In this document: positions 43,841-52,371 of the stretch, in pieces
Layout: each line of letters begins with the position of its first letter
Numbering within the stretch: position 1 is the first letter of the stretch
From: CAWHHZ01 sp963829355
Lineage (GTDB): Bacteria; Acidobacteriota; Thermoanaerobaculia; Gp7-AA8; JAHWKK01
DNA length: 64,000 bases
Direction of reading: 5' to 3'
NCBI GenBank assembly: GCA_963829355.1
Contig: CAWHHZ010000021.1
Coordinates: 372,001-436,000 of the forward strand
Made by a program: the position numbers and the translations under genes
Notes under the pieces: model-generated
Database searches by the model: none
What the model saw: the letters and a program-made list of their open reading frames with translations, nothing else
What the model was told of the DNA's origin: nothing

Positions 43841-45982
43841 ATGAGAACGCTCCGATACCTGCTCGTCTCCTCGCTCTTCGCCTTCTCCATGTTCTCCTGC
43901 TCCCCGGAGGTGCCGGAGGACAGCGGTGCCGCTTCGGCGGGGGGGCCGATCATCATCGTCTCGATCGACACGCTGAGAGCGGACAGACTCCCCGCGTGGG
44001 GCTACGATGGCGTCGAGACGCCCGTCATCAACTCCCTCGTGGCCGATGGGATTCGCTTCGACAATGCCTGGTCCCATGTCCCTCTGACCCTTCCTTCGCA
44101 CACGTCGATCTTCACAGGACTGCTGCCGGGTGAGCACGGCGTGCGCGACAATCTCGGATATCAGCTGAGGCCTGACGTGCCAACCCTCGCCAGCCGTCTG
44201 CAGCAGAATGGCTACGCGACTGCCGGAATGGTTTCCGCCTGGGTCCTGCGCGGGGATTCAGGGATCTCCAACGGCTTCCAGGTCTGGGATGATGGTCTCG
44301 ATCCCCGGCCGGGCGCAGCCCTCGGTGAGCTGCAGAGGAGTGGCGATGCCACTGTGGCCAAAGCGGTCGAGTGGCTGAATCAGCGACCGACGACGGAGCC
44401 CTTCTTCCTCTTCGTTCACCTTTTCGAGCCGCACTCCCCATACTCTCCTCCTGAGCCGTACAGATCGCGGTATCCCGATCGGTACGACGGCGAGATCGCC
44501 ACGGTGGACGCGATCGTCGGGCAGCTGCTGAGCTCTCTTCGCTCCCGGGGCCTCTACGACGACTCGACGATCATTCTGTTGTCGGACCATGGGGAGGGGC
44601 TCAACGATCACGGGGAGGAGGAGCATGGCATCTTCCTCTATAGAGAAGCGCTTCACGTTCCGCTCGTCCTCAAGCTACCCGGATCGCGATGGGCGGGAAA
44701 GACTGTGGACGATGTCGTGCAGCTCATCGACGTTTTTCCGACAGTGCTCGAGGCGGCAGGGATTCCCTCCGAGGGTGAGGGTCAGGGGCAGTCGCTGATC
44801 GGTATCGCCAGTGGCGAGACGCGCGCCGGAGACCGACGGGTGTTCAGTGAGTCGATGTATCCGCGCCTCCACTTCGGATGGAGTGAACTGACTTCTCTCA
44901 CCGATGGCGATATTCACGTCATCCAGGCGCCGATGCCCGAGCTCTACAGGATGAGCAAAGATCCGGCAGAGTCCGTGAACCTCGTCGAGCAGGAGCGTCG
45001 TCTGTATGCCGACTATCGGGACGAGATCGAGAAGAGAGCCGTACCCTTCGTGCCTCCCGCACCCGTGAGCGCGGAGGCGGCTGCAAAGCTCACGGCGCTC
45101 GGCTATCTCGGATCCGGCCCTTCCAGCACAACCGGACCTCTCCCTGATCCGAAAGAGCGGATTCACGAGCTCCAGAAAATGAAGGAGGCATGGACGGCCA
45201 TGTTCGCGGGGAGACAGCAGGAGGCGGTCCGGCTGTACGAAGAAGTGGTGGAGTCGAATCCGCTGCTGGCTGACGCCTGGATTCAGTTGTCGATGGCGTA
45301 CGAGAAGACCGGTGCCATCGAGAGCGCCATCAGAGCGGCACAGCGTGCCATTCAGATCTCGCCCTCGCTATCGCAGGGTATCGCCGTAACGATCGCCCGT
45401 CTTCAGCTCGAGATGGGGGACCTCGAGGGAGCCGAGCAGCATGCCGAGCTTGCAAAACCGGTCAATCCCGAGGAAGCGGAGCTGATCTTCGCGCGTGTTG
45501 CTCTTACCCGAGGAAACCTCGATCGCGCCGTTTCGTTTGCTTCGCCGCTGATGGAGAAGGAGCGCTTCCGCAGTCGTGCGGTGGTCGTGATCGCACAGGC
45601 GATCGCGAAAAAGGGAGAGCTTCAGCGAGCAGTGGACCTTCTCGAGAAGGAGCGTCAACGGCTGATCGCCGCCGATCTCCCGCTTCCCTCTCTGATGGAC
45701 TTTGCCCGGGGAGACGCTCTTGTGCGGCTCGGGAGGATCGAAGAGGGGATTGCTGCCTTCCGTTCAGAGATCGAACGGCATCCGGGCGATCTGACGGCAT
45801 ACTCGCAACTCGCCGCCGTGTACGTCCTCGGGGGCCGGGTCGAAGAAGCGCAGCGGGTGATCGAACAGCTCGTCACGAACAATCCACGTCCCGAGAGCTA
45901 CGAGCTCGCGGCGAACACTTTCGCACGTCTTGGCCGGAACGACCTCGCCGCCCAATGGCGGGATCGAGGGCAGAGACGATGA
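43841..45982 (+). CDS. Sulfatase-fold hydrolase with C-terminal TPR repeats, lipoprotein
   Basis: 713 residues from ATG 43841. Lipoprotein-like signal (YLLVSSLFAFSMFSC). Alkaline-phosphatase-superfamily domain (residues 35-400): IIIVSIDTLRADRLPAWGYD with metal-binding Asp, TLPSHTSIFTGLLPGEHGVR, LFVHLFEPHSPYSPP, and ILLSDHGEGLNDHGEEEHG. The nucleophile position holds Thr (TLPSH) instead of the Cys/Ser of the sulfatase CxPSR box, so formylglycine cannot form; a phosphotransferase or phosphodiesterase role is likelier. The last 290 residues contain several TPRs (AWIQLSMAYEKTGAIESAIR, AYSQLAAVYVLGGRVEEAQR). The stop overlaps the HAD gene. Confidence 0.88.
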   Translation: MRTLRYLLVSSLFAFSMFSCSPEVPEDSGAASAGGPIIIVSIDTLRADRLPAWGYDGVETPVINSLVADGIRFDNAWSHVPLTLPSHTSIFTGLLPGEHGVRDNLGYQLRPDVPTLASRLQQNGYATAGMVSAWVLRGDSGISNGFQVWDDGLDPRPGAALGELQRSGDATVAKAVEWLNQRPTTEPFFLFVHLFEPHSPYSPPEPYRSRYPDRYDGEIATVDAIVGQLLSSLRSRGLYDDSTIILLSDHGEGLNDHGEEEHGIFLYREALHVPLVLKLPGSRWAGKTVDDVVQLIDVFPTVLEAAGIPSEGEGQGQSLIGIASGETRAGDRRVFSESMYPRLHFGWSELTSLTDGDIHVIQAPMPELYRMSKDPAESVNLVEQERRLYADYRDEIEKRAVPFVPPAPVSAEAAAKLTALGYLGSGPSSTTGPLPDPKERIHELQKMKEAWTAMFAGRQQEAVRLYEEVVESNPLLADAWIQLSMAYEKTGAIESAIRAAQRAIQISPSLSQGIAVTIARLQLEMGDLEGAEQHAELAKPVNPEEAELIFARVALTRGNLDRAVSFASPLMEKERFRSRAVVVIAQAIAKKGELQRAVDLLEKERQRLIAADLPLPSLMDFARGDALVRLGRIEEGIAAFRSEIERHPGDLTAYSQLAAVYVLGGRVEEAQRVIEQLVTNNPRPESYELAANTFARLGRNDLAAQWRDRGQRR

Positions 45983-46647
45983 TCCGCGCTTTGATCTTCG
46001 ATTTCGACGGATTGATCCTCGACACAGAGACCCCTGAGCTCGTCGCCTGGCAGGAGACGTTTTCGAGCCACGGAACGGAGCTGACACTCGAGACCTGGAT
46101 CGATTGCGTGGGGCGTCCTCCGGGGACCTTCGACCCCTGCACGCATCTCGAGAGCGTGATCGGGCGTGAGATCGAGAAGGAGGCGGTGCGTCAGCAGACG
46201 CGGGCGAGAGCTCATGAGCTGGTGGCACAGGAGGCTCTTCGTCCCGGCGTCATCGACTGGCTGGACGAGGCAGATGCGATCAAGCTTCGGCTGGCTGTCG
46301 CCTCGAGCTCGTCTCGTTCGTGGGTTACCACGCATCTCGAGCGCCTCGGCATTCGAGACCGCTTCGAGACCTTCGTCTGTTATGAGGACGTCGACCGGCA
46401 CAAGCCGCACCCCGATCCGTACCTGCTGGCGTCCGAGCGTCTGAAGGTCCCTCCCGCGGAGGCGATGGCCGTCGAGGATTCGGCTCACGGGCTGCGATCG
46501 GCCGCGGCTGCCGGACTCTGGACGGTCGCGGTGCCGAACCATGTCACGCGGCAGTCGGTGAACGGTCTGGGCGATCTGCTCCTCGAGTCTCTCAGCGAGC
46601 TTTCGTTGAGCCAGGCGGTCGCACGGCTCGAGACGCTGAAACGTTGA
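45979..46647 (+). CDS. HAD-superfamily phosphatase (phosphoglycolate/beta-phosphoglucomutase-like)
   Basis: 222 residues from ATG 45979, overlapping the upstream stop (ATGA). HAD motif I IFDFDGLILDTETPEL with nucleophile Asp, helical cap, motif II LAVASSSSRSWV, motif III Lys in HKPHPDPYLLA, motif IV AVEDSAHGLRSAAAAGLW. This is the subfamily IA pattern of sugar-phosphate phosphatases and mutases. Substrate unknown; the coupling to the sulfatase-fold gene may mean a shared phosphate substrate route. Confidence 0.92.
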   Translation: MIRALIFDFDGLILDTETPELVAWQETFSSHGTELTLETWIDCVGRPPGTFDPCTHLESVIGREIEKEAVRQQTRARAHELVAQEALRPGVIDWLDEADAIKLRLAVASSSSRSWVTTHLERLGIRDRFETFVCYEDVDRHKPHPDPYLLASERLKVPPAEAMAVEDSAHGLRSAAAAGLWTVAVPNHVTRQSVNGLGDLLLESLSELSLSQAVARLETLKR

Positions 46648-46680
46648 TCTTGAGCCGGAACGGGATCATTGGTCCCGAAC

Positions 46681-46800
46681 TGTCATCCTGAGCCGCCGAA
46701 GCGCAGCGGAGGACGGTCGAAGGATCGCGTGGAGTCATACTCGCCCGAAGGTCGGTCGAGTCACCCCCTAGCCGATCCTTCGCAGTCTCTCAGGATGACT
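46681..46800. repeat. TCATCCTGAG palindrome-family repeat
   Basis: TGTCATCCTGAG...TCGAAGGATCGCG and CCGATCCTTCGCAG...CTCAGGATGACT in inverted orientation, 33 bp after the HAD stop. No T-run follows the stem. Confidence 0.8.
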
Positions 46801-46873
46801 GCTTCAATGGCTGGGAGTAAGCGGTAGTTGCGCTGGCTCGAAATGCGCAAATACTTGGCGGCAGGGAGGCACT

Positions 46874-47149
46874 ATGAATGTAGAACACGAGAAGGACAAC
46901 AACCGGTTTTTCGTCGATCTCGGCAGCGAGACCGCATCTCTGAATTACCAGCTCATCGGCGATGTCATGAACATCATGCACACCGAGGTGCCGGAAGATC
47001 ACGAGGGCGAAGGCGTGGGATCTGATCTTGTTCGCAGTGCGATGGAGTGGGCGAGAGAAAGTGGGAAGCAGGTCGAGGCGACGTGCAACTTCGCTCGCGG
47101 ATGGCTCGAGCGCCACGAGGAGTACAACGACGTCCTGTCGACGACCTGA
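46874..47149 (+). CDS. Small GNAT-family acetyltransferase (YjdJ-like)
   Basis: 91 residues from ATG 46874 behind GGAGG. Short GNAT fold: NRFFVDLGSETASLNYQLIG, MNIMHTEVPEDHEGEGVGSD (a form of the acetyl-CoA loop), LVRSAMEWARESGKQVEATC and FARGWLERHEEY. This matches the minimal stand-alone N-acetyltransferase family of YjdJ type. Substrate unknown. Confidence 0.88.
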   Translation: MNVEHEKDNNRFFVDLGSETASLNYQLIGDVMNIMHTEVPEDHEGEGVGSDLVRSAMEWARESGKQVEATCNFARGWLERHEEYNDVLSTT

Positions 47150-47222
47150 TATGAACCCCGCGGCGCGCAGGCGCGGGCCGATGACTCCTTCGTCGTCATC
47201 GGCTTTCGACCGCCACTCCTGA

Positions 47223-47228
47223 TATCTT
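47223..47228 (+). promoter_or_regulatory. -10 box for a probable leaderless mtnA mRNA
   Basis: TATCTT, seven bases before the mtnA ATG, with no Shine-Dalgarno sequence between. No clear -35 was found. Confidence 0.4.
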
Positions 47229-47235
47229 TAGGGCG

Positions 47236-48336
47236 ATGCGCGTCGGAGATCGTCACTACCGTTCCATCTGGCTGTCCGATGCCGGCGACCTCGTCGAGAT
47301 CATCGACCAGACTCTGCTGCCTCATGAGCTCCGCGTCGTGCGGCTCGAGTCGGTCGAGGATGCGGCGGTCGCGATCGAATCGATGCAGGTTCGCGGCGCT
47401 CCTCTGATCGGTGCGACGGCTGCGTGGGGTGTCGCACTTGCGATGCGGGCCGACCGCGGCGACGCATCGCTGTCGGCTGCGGTAGATCGACTCATGCGAA
47501 CCCGACCGACCGCAGTGAATCTGCGGTGGGCTCTGCAGCGATGCGCCTCTGAGCTCGCCGCCACGCCCGGAGAGCAGCGGCGTGAAGCGGCGTATCGTCT
47601 GGCGGCTGCCATCTGTGACGAGGACGTCTCGATCAACGAGTTGATCGGTGCTCACGGTTTGGAGGTCTTCAAGCGGATCCGAAAGACGGAAGCCGAACGT
47701 CCACTTCGCGTGCTCACCCACTGCAATGCCGGATGGCTCGCGACCGTCGACTGGGGGACGGCACTCGCGCCGATCTACAAGGCGCATGAAAGCGGCATCC
47801 CGGTTCACGTATGGGTCGACGAGACGCGTCCGCGCAACCAGGGAGCCTCGCTCACGGCGTGGGAACTCGCGAGTCACGGCATTCCGCATGACGTGATCGT
47901 CGACAACGCCGGCGGCCATCTGATGCGCGAGGGGCTGGTGGATCTCGTCATCACCGGTACGGACCGTACCGCGGCGAACGGGGATGTCTGCAACAAGATC
48001 GGCACATATCTCAAGGCACTTGCCGCGGATGACAATCAGATCCCCTTCTACGTTGCTCTGCCCAGTCCAACGATCGACTGGTCGATCTCGAGTGGCGCCG
48101 AGATTCCGATCGAAGAACGGTCAGCGGAGGAAGTGACCCACATTTGGGGGCTCGACGATGATGGAAATCGGCGACGGGTGCGACTCACGGGCGCAGCCGT
48201 GAGCGCGAGAAACTACGGATTCGATGTGACTCCGGCCCGGCTCGTAACGGGGCTGATCACCGAGCGGGGCATCTGCGACGCGACCGCCGCAGGGTTGCAG
48301 TCCCTCTTTGATGTGGCGGTGGAGGATCCGCAATGA
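47236..48336 (+). CDS. mtnA: S-methyl-5-thioribose-1-phosphate isomerase
   Basis: 366 residues, full length. eIF-2B-alpha-like fold with MtnA signatures: VEDAAVAIESMQVRGAPLIG, TAAWGVALA, the catalytic Cys in VLTHCNAGWLATVDWGTALA, DETRPRNQGASLTAWEL, and the catalytic Asp in ITGTDRTAANGDVCNKIGTY. It converts methylthioribose-1-phosphate (or 5-deoxyribose-1-phosphate) to the ribulose form in the salvage of methylthioadenosine. The aldolase gene overlaps its stop codon. Confidence 0.95.
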   Translation: MRVGDRHYRSIWLSDAGDLVEIIDQTLLPHELRVVRLESVEDAAVAIESMQVRGAPLIGATAAWGVALAMRADRGDASLSAAVDRLMRTRPTAVNLRWALQRCASELAATPGEQRREAAYRLAAAICDEDVSINELIGAHGLEVFKRIRKTEAERPLRVLTHCNAGWLATVDWGTALAPIYKAHESGIPVHVWVDETRPRNQGASLTAWELASHGIPHDVIVDNAGGHLMREGLVDLVITGTDRTAANGDVCNKIGTYLKALAADDNQIPFYVALPSPTIDWSISSGAEIPIEERSAEEVTHIWGLDDDGNRRRVRLTGAAVSARNYGFDVTPARLVTGLITERGICDATAAGLQSLFDVAVEDPQ

Positions 48337-48983
48337 CGGGTGCTGGCTGGAATCTGATCTCGCACGCCCGAAAGATGAACGAAGTCGGGCTCAATCAAGG
48401 CACTTCAGGCAACCTCAGTACCCGCATTGGTGCTGATGCATTTCTAATCACTCCCTCCGGCGTACCGTATGACAGGCTCGAGCCGGATGATCTCGTAAGA
48501 GTGAATATGACTGGGGACGTGGAAGGGGAGGGAACGCCCTCGACGGAGTGGCGGATCCACCGTGATCTCTACGCGAGCCGTTCCGACGCCCGTGCAATTC
48601 TGCATGCGCACTCTCCCTGGGCGATGTCGATGGCGGCTCTCCGGCTGGACGTGCCTCCAATTCACTACATGATCGTTCTCGCGGGTGGATTCTCGATACG
48701 CTGTGCCGGCTATGCAACCTACGGGACGCAGGAGCTGTCAGATCGCGCTCTCGAGGCTCTCGACAAGCGAAGGGCGTGTCTGCTCGCCAACCACGGACTC
48801 GTTTGCCTCGAGTCCTCGATCGAGCGCGCGTTTACGCTGGCCGTCGAGATCGAGACGCTGTGCCGCGTCTACATGCAGTGCCGCGCGGCTGGAGAGTCAC
48901 CGATCGTGCTCACGGAGGACGAGCTGAGAAGCGCCGGAGAGAAGTTCGCCAGCTACGGCAGTGGCTGGACCATGCTCGAGTGA
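48333..48983 (+). CDS. Class II (FucA-like) aldolase, probable methylthioribulose/deoxyribulose-phosphate aldolase
   Basis: 216 residues, ATGA overlap with mtnA. Class II aldolase/adducin fold: EVGLNQGTSGNLSTRIG, LITPSGVPYDRLEPDDLVRV, catalytic Glu in TPSTEWRIHRDLY, zinc ligands in ILHAHSPWAMSMA (HxH) and LLANHGLVCLE. The motifs are those of L-fuculose-phosphate aldolase, not of the MtnB dehydratase, although both share the fold. Coupling to mtnA fits the DHAP shunt, in which such an aldolase (Ald2) splits methylthioribulose- or 5-deoxyribulose-1-phosphate to dihydroxyacetone phosphate and an aldehyde. MtnB-like dehydratase activity cannot be excluded. Confidence 0.88.
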   Translation: MTGAGWNLISHARKMNEVGLNQGTSGNLSTRIGADAFLITPSGVPYDRLEPDDLVRVNMTGDVEGEGTPSTEWRIHRDLYASRSDARAILHAHSPWAMSMAALRLDVPPIHYMIVLAGGFSIRCAGYATYGTQELSDRALEALDKRRACLLANHGLVCLESSIERAFTLAVEIETLCRVYMQCRAAGESPIVLTEDELRSAGEKFASYGSGWTMLE

Positions 48984-49043
48984 GGAGAAGGAGCGTGGTT
49001 CGGACGCTCGTTCGTCGCTGGATCGACACGCCGGAGGCGTGTC

Positions 49044-49243
49044 GGCCATTAGCCGGTGGTATCCCCGGAGGGGCAACCACCGGAACTTCGTCCCCTGAGT
49101 AAGCCGTACATCCCGGAGGGATGCGGGATGCGTTGACGCGGCCCCGGCGCTCTTCCCGCACCCCTCGCGGGGTGCGACATTGAAGCAGGCGATCGCAGCT
49201 TACCGGTGGTTGCCCCTGCCGGGGCTACCACCGGCTAATGGCC
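49044..49243. mobile_element. 200-bp element with 40-bp terminal inverted repeats
   Basis: Left arm 49044-49083 starts GGCCATTAGCCGGTGGTA; right arm 49203-49243 is its reverse complement with one substitution and one indel. A further short stem (GACACGCCGGAGGCGTGTC, 49025-49043) adjoins the left and CGTCCCTTCGGGACG the right. It fills the gap between the aldolase and the PLP-enzyme gene and has no coding potential. Confidence 0.75.
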
Positions 49244-49280
49244 GTCGTCCCTTCGGGACGTGGTTGTCCGCCGCCTAATT

Positions 49281-50639
49281 TCAGTCCTGCGCGATGGCGT
49301 TGGTCTCGGCGAAGAGCGTCTGGTCCTCGTCCTCGCTCCAGTCGTAGACGAGGCGGAACCCTTCCTCGAAGGCTCGGATCAGCGTGGCCGCCCCTTCGAG
49401 CCCGACGCTGAGACGGACCAGGCCGTCTCCGATGCCTCGTTCCCGCCGGACGTCCTCTGGGACGCCTGCGTGCGTCATGCTCGCTGGGTGTTCGATGTAG
49501 CTGATCACACTGCCGAGACTGACCGCGAGCTCCATCGGCGTATCGTGGCGGGCGAAGTAGTTCATCAGTCGCACCGCGGGAGCGAAACCGCCGACTAGCT
49601 CGAACGCGATCATCGCGCCGCCATTGCGCATCTGTGTGCCGACGAGCTCATGATGCGGATGATCGGCGAGACCCGGGTAATACACTTTTTCGACCCTCGG
49701 ATTGCCGTTGAGCCACTGCGCGATCATTTCGGCGTTCGACACCGCCTCGTCGATGCGCTGTGGGAGGGTCTGGATGCACAGCCCGTTCAGCCAGCCGTCG
49801 AAGGGGCTGGGCGTCGGACCGAGATCCTTCGCCATGTTGAAGAACTCGCCGCTCATGAACGGGAACGGTCCGAGCACGTTTCCGGCAATTGATGCGCTGT
49901 GCCCGTTGACGTACTTCGTCATGCTCTGGACGACGATGTCCGCCCCGAGCCGGAACGGCTGTTGGAGGTATGCGCTGCAGAACGTGTTGTCAACCACGAG
50001 AAGAGCTTCGTGCCGACGAGCGATCTCGGCCGTCTTTCGGATGTCCGCCATCCCGAGGTTGGGATTCTCCGGCGTTTCGAGAAACACGACCCGAACCGCG
50101 GGATTCTCCGCCAGTGTCGCTTCGACCGCAGCGGGATCGGTGGTGTCCACGAAGTGGGTGCGGATGCCGAATTTGACTTCGAGCGATCGCAGCAGACTGT
50201 CGGTGCAGCCGTAGACGTTGCCGGCAATCACTTCGTCGCCAGTCTGCAGCAGCGCCAGAAGCGTCGTCGAGATGGCGGCCATCCCGGAGGCGAGTACCAT
50301 GCTTCCGACCGTCGGCTCCTTCTCGTCGGCATCGAGCGCGCGATCGATCATGTGCTGACACTCGAGCCGGAAGAGGACCCGTTCGAGGTATTCGGTCGTC
50401 GGGTTCCCGAGACGCGTGTAGATGCGTGCGTACGGCTTCTCTCCCGCTGGTGAGCGCCCGATGAAGCGGTCAGCACCATCCTGAACGTCTCTGAACGCGA
50501 ACGTGCTGCGCTGCTGAATCTCGGGCAGACCCGTTCCGACGCAGATCGCCGCAAACTGATCACGGTCCATGAAAGGCTCATCCGAGATGACGTAGCGATC
50601 CTTCCGATCCTGCCACCAGTCCCACCATTCGTAGCGCAT
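49281..50639 (-). CDS. Cys/Met metabolism PLP-dependent enzyme (methionine gamma-lyase/cystathionine synthase-like)
   Basis: 452 residues, about 50 longer than typical MetB/MGL. N-terminal extension rich in Trp and acidic residues (YEWWDWWQDRKDRYV), then the family core: YARIYTRLGNPTTEYLERVL, ASGMAAISTTLLALLQTGDE, DNTFCSAYLQQPFRLGADIV, PLP-Lys in SMTKYVNGHSASIAGNVL, and the C-terminal SLGSVISYIEHPASMTH. Gamma-elimination or replacement on homocysteine, methionine or cystathionine; exact reaction not decidable. Its position beside mtnA and the aldolase fits a sulfur-salvage neighbourhood. Confidence 0.88.
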   Translation of the reverse strand: MRYEWWDWWQDRKDRYVISDEPFMDRDQFAAICVGTGLPEIQQRSTFAFRDVQDGADRFIGRSPAGEKPYARIYTRLGNPTTEYLERVLFRLECQHMIDRALDADEKEPTVGSMVLASGMAAISTTLLALLQTGDEVIAGNVYGCTDSLLRSLEVKFGIRTHFVDTTDPAAVEATLAENPAVRVVFLETPENPNLGMADIRKTAEIARRHEALLVVDNTFCSAYLQQPFRLGADIVVQSMTKYVNGHSASIAGNVLGPFPFMSGEFFNMAKDLGPTPSPFDGWLNGLCIQTLPQRIDEAVSNAEMIAQWLNGNPRVEKVYYPGLADHPHHELVGTQMRNGGAMIAFELVGGFAPAVRLMNYFARHDTPMELAVSLGSVISYIEHPASMTHAGVPEDVRRERGIGDGLVRLSVGLEGAATLIRAFEEGFRLVYDWSEDEDQTLFAETNAIAQD

Positions 50640-50807
50640 AGAACACCTCCAGAGAGAATCGTTTCATGAACGGCGCCGACTCTCATGAAATCGTCGTCAC
50701 ACGGGTCGGTGACGTACGGCGAAAAGGGGTGTCATCCTGGGCGGGGGAATGACGCCGCTTCGCTTCGCCAGTGGAGTGAAATGAACCTTGTCATCCTGAG
50801 GATGACA
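50640..50807. other. Intergenic palindrome remnants
   Basis: Contains GTGTCATCCTGGGCGGGGGA, GCCGCTTCGCTTCGCC and CTTGTCATCCTGAGGATGACA, the last a perfect short palindrome (50793-50808) reaching the stop codon of the kinase gene. No gene. Confidence 0.6.
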
Positions 50808-52348
50808 TTACTCCGGGGAGGATCCTCGCGCAAACCGCGGCAGCTCGATGGTGAACAGGGCGCCCTTGCCGGGACCGCCGCTCTCCGCGCGAATCACTCC
50901 GTCGTGAGCCTCCACGAGATTCTTTGCGACGTAGAGACCGAGTCCTGTGCCCTTGCCTGTCTCATCTTGTGACCAGAAGCGTACAAAGACCCTGTCGATC
51001 TCCTCGTTCGACATGCCGCGGCCGTTGTCCGAGACGGAGATGACCGACCGGTCCTGCCGACATGAGAGCGCGAGCTCGATCTCGCCCTTTTCGGGAGTGA
51101 ACTTGATCGCGTTCGAGAGCAGGTTCCAGATGATTTGTCGAAAGCGTCGGGGGTCGACATCCGCCAGACAATCGTCGTCGACGGGGAAAGTGGTCGAGAC
51201 GCGAAGGTCCTTCTGCCGGATCTGCACTCTTCCCATTTCCAGAAGCTCTTCGAGCAGGCTCTTCAGATTGATCCGTTCGTGACGGATTTCCAGAAGACCA
51301 TCAGCAGTCCTCGTCGCCGCAAGAAGATCCTCGAGCAGCTCCTCCTGCTGACGGACGGCTGCGGAGATACGACCGGCTGCTTCGATGCGCTCGTCCTCCG
51401 GAGCATCCTTCATCAGGTTGGCCCATCCCTGAATCGTCGTGAGAGGCGTTCTGAGGTCGTGACTGACAGTTGCGATCAGCTCGTCTCGAAGTGCCAGGGA
51501 ACTGCGGAGCACTTTCATGCTGGCCGCTCGCTCGTAGAGACGCTCGATGAGATCTCCGAGGTTCGACATCATCTTGACGATGTGTTTGTCGGGCGGACGA
51601 CTGTCCCGGCTGAAGAACCCCATCACTCCCTCGACTCGAGATCTCGGAGCTGAACGGGATGAGAAGCATCGTGCTGACCCCGCCTCTCCCGCAGCGAGCG
51701 AATCAGTCGGCTGTCGCCCCTTCGCAGATTCGTGCTCCAGTCGATCCCGGGAGTGACGAGACAGGTCGATATAGGAGGGTCTTCGATCGTCGTCTCTCGC
51801 AGGATTGTCTCGAGACTTCCTGAATCGTCGCGTTCCCACAGGCGCGTGTGTGCACCGCGCAGCCACAATGCGGCCGCATCCCATAGCAGATCTTCTCCCA
51901 GTCGCTCGAGAATATGGGGAAGGGCGAGATCGGGATTGTCCGCTGAGGCGATCAGAGAGGTGACTTCGAGGAAGGACTCTGTTCTTCGTTCTGCGCGCGG
52001 GTGCTCCGTCACGTTCCGGACCACTTTGAGGAAGACCCGCTCTTCGGGCAACCAGCGCGTCACGCCATTCACATAGACGGATGTGGAGTCATTGCGAAGA
52101 TGCCACCGCGAGTCTTCCGCCAGTCCGGTTCTTTTCGCCTTCTCGAGCTCCAGCTCATGAGCGTGGTGAACGCGGTCCGGCGTGGTGAAGATGGTCTCGA
52201 ACGGCTTCCCGACGATCTCCTCGGCCGTCCAGCCCAGGATCGTTTCGGCTCCCGGTGACCACTTCTCAATCGTCGCCGAGTCGGAGATCACGATGAACGC
52301 GTAGTCAATCGCGCACTCAACGAAGCTGTTCCAGTCATCGATCATCAT
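50808..52348 (-). CDS. PAS-GAF sensor histidine kinase (frameshifted)
   Basis: Start ATG 52348 or 52345. PAS domain (AIDYAFIVISDSATIEKWSP, GAETILGWTAEEIVGKPFET), a GAF-like domain (FLEVTSLIASADNPDLALPH), then after breaks near 51.66 and 51.63 kb VMGFFSRDSRPPDKHIVKMM, the HisKA phospho-His in ELIATVSHDLRTPLTTIQGW and HATPase N/G boxes (IIWNLLSNAIKFTPEKGEIE, SVISVSDNGRGMSNEEIDRV, GTGLGLYVAKNLVEAH). Soluble, no membrane helix. The response regulator partner is not adjacent. The middle frame reads MLLIPFSSEISSR, so at least two indels separate the halves. Confidence 0.85.
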
Positions 52349-52371
52349 CGTCTGTGAGAACGCGATCCAGT

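Noticed and set aside
46874..50639. A complete methionine salvage pathway
   Set aside because: Only mtnA and an aldolase are visible; no mtnK, mtnC, mtnD or nucleoside phosphorylase lies in the window.
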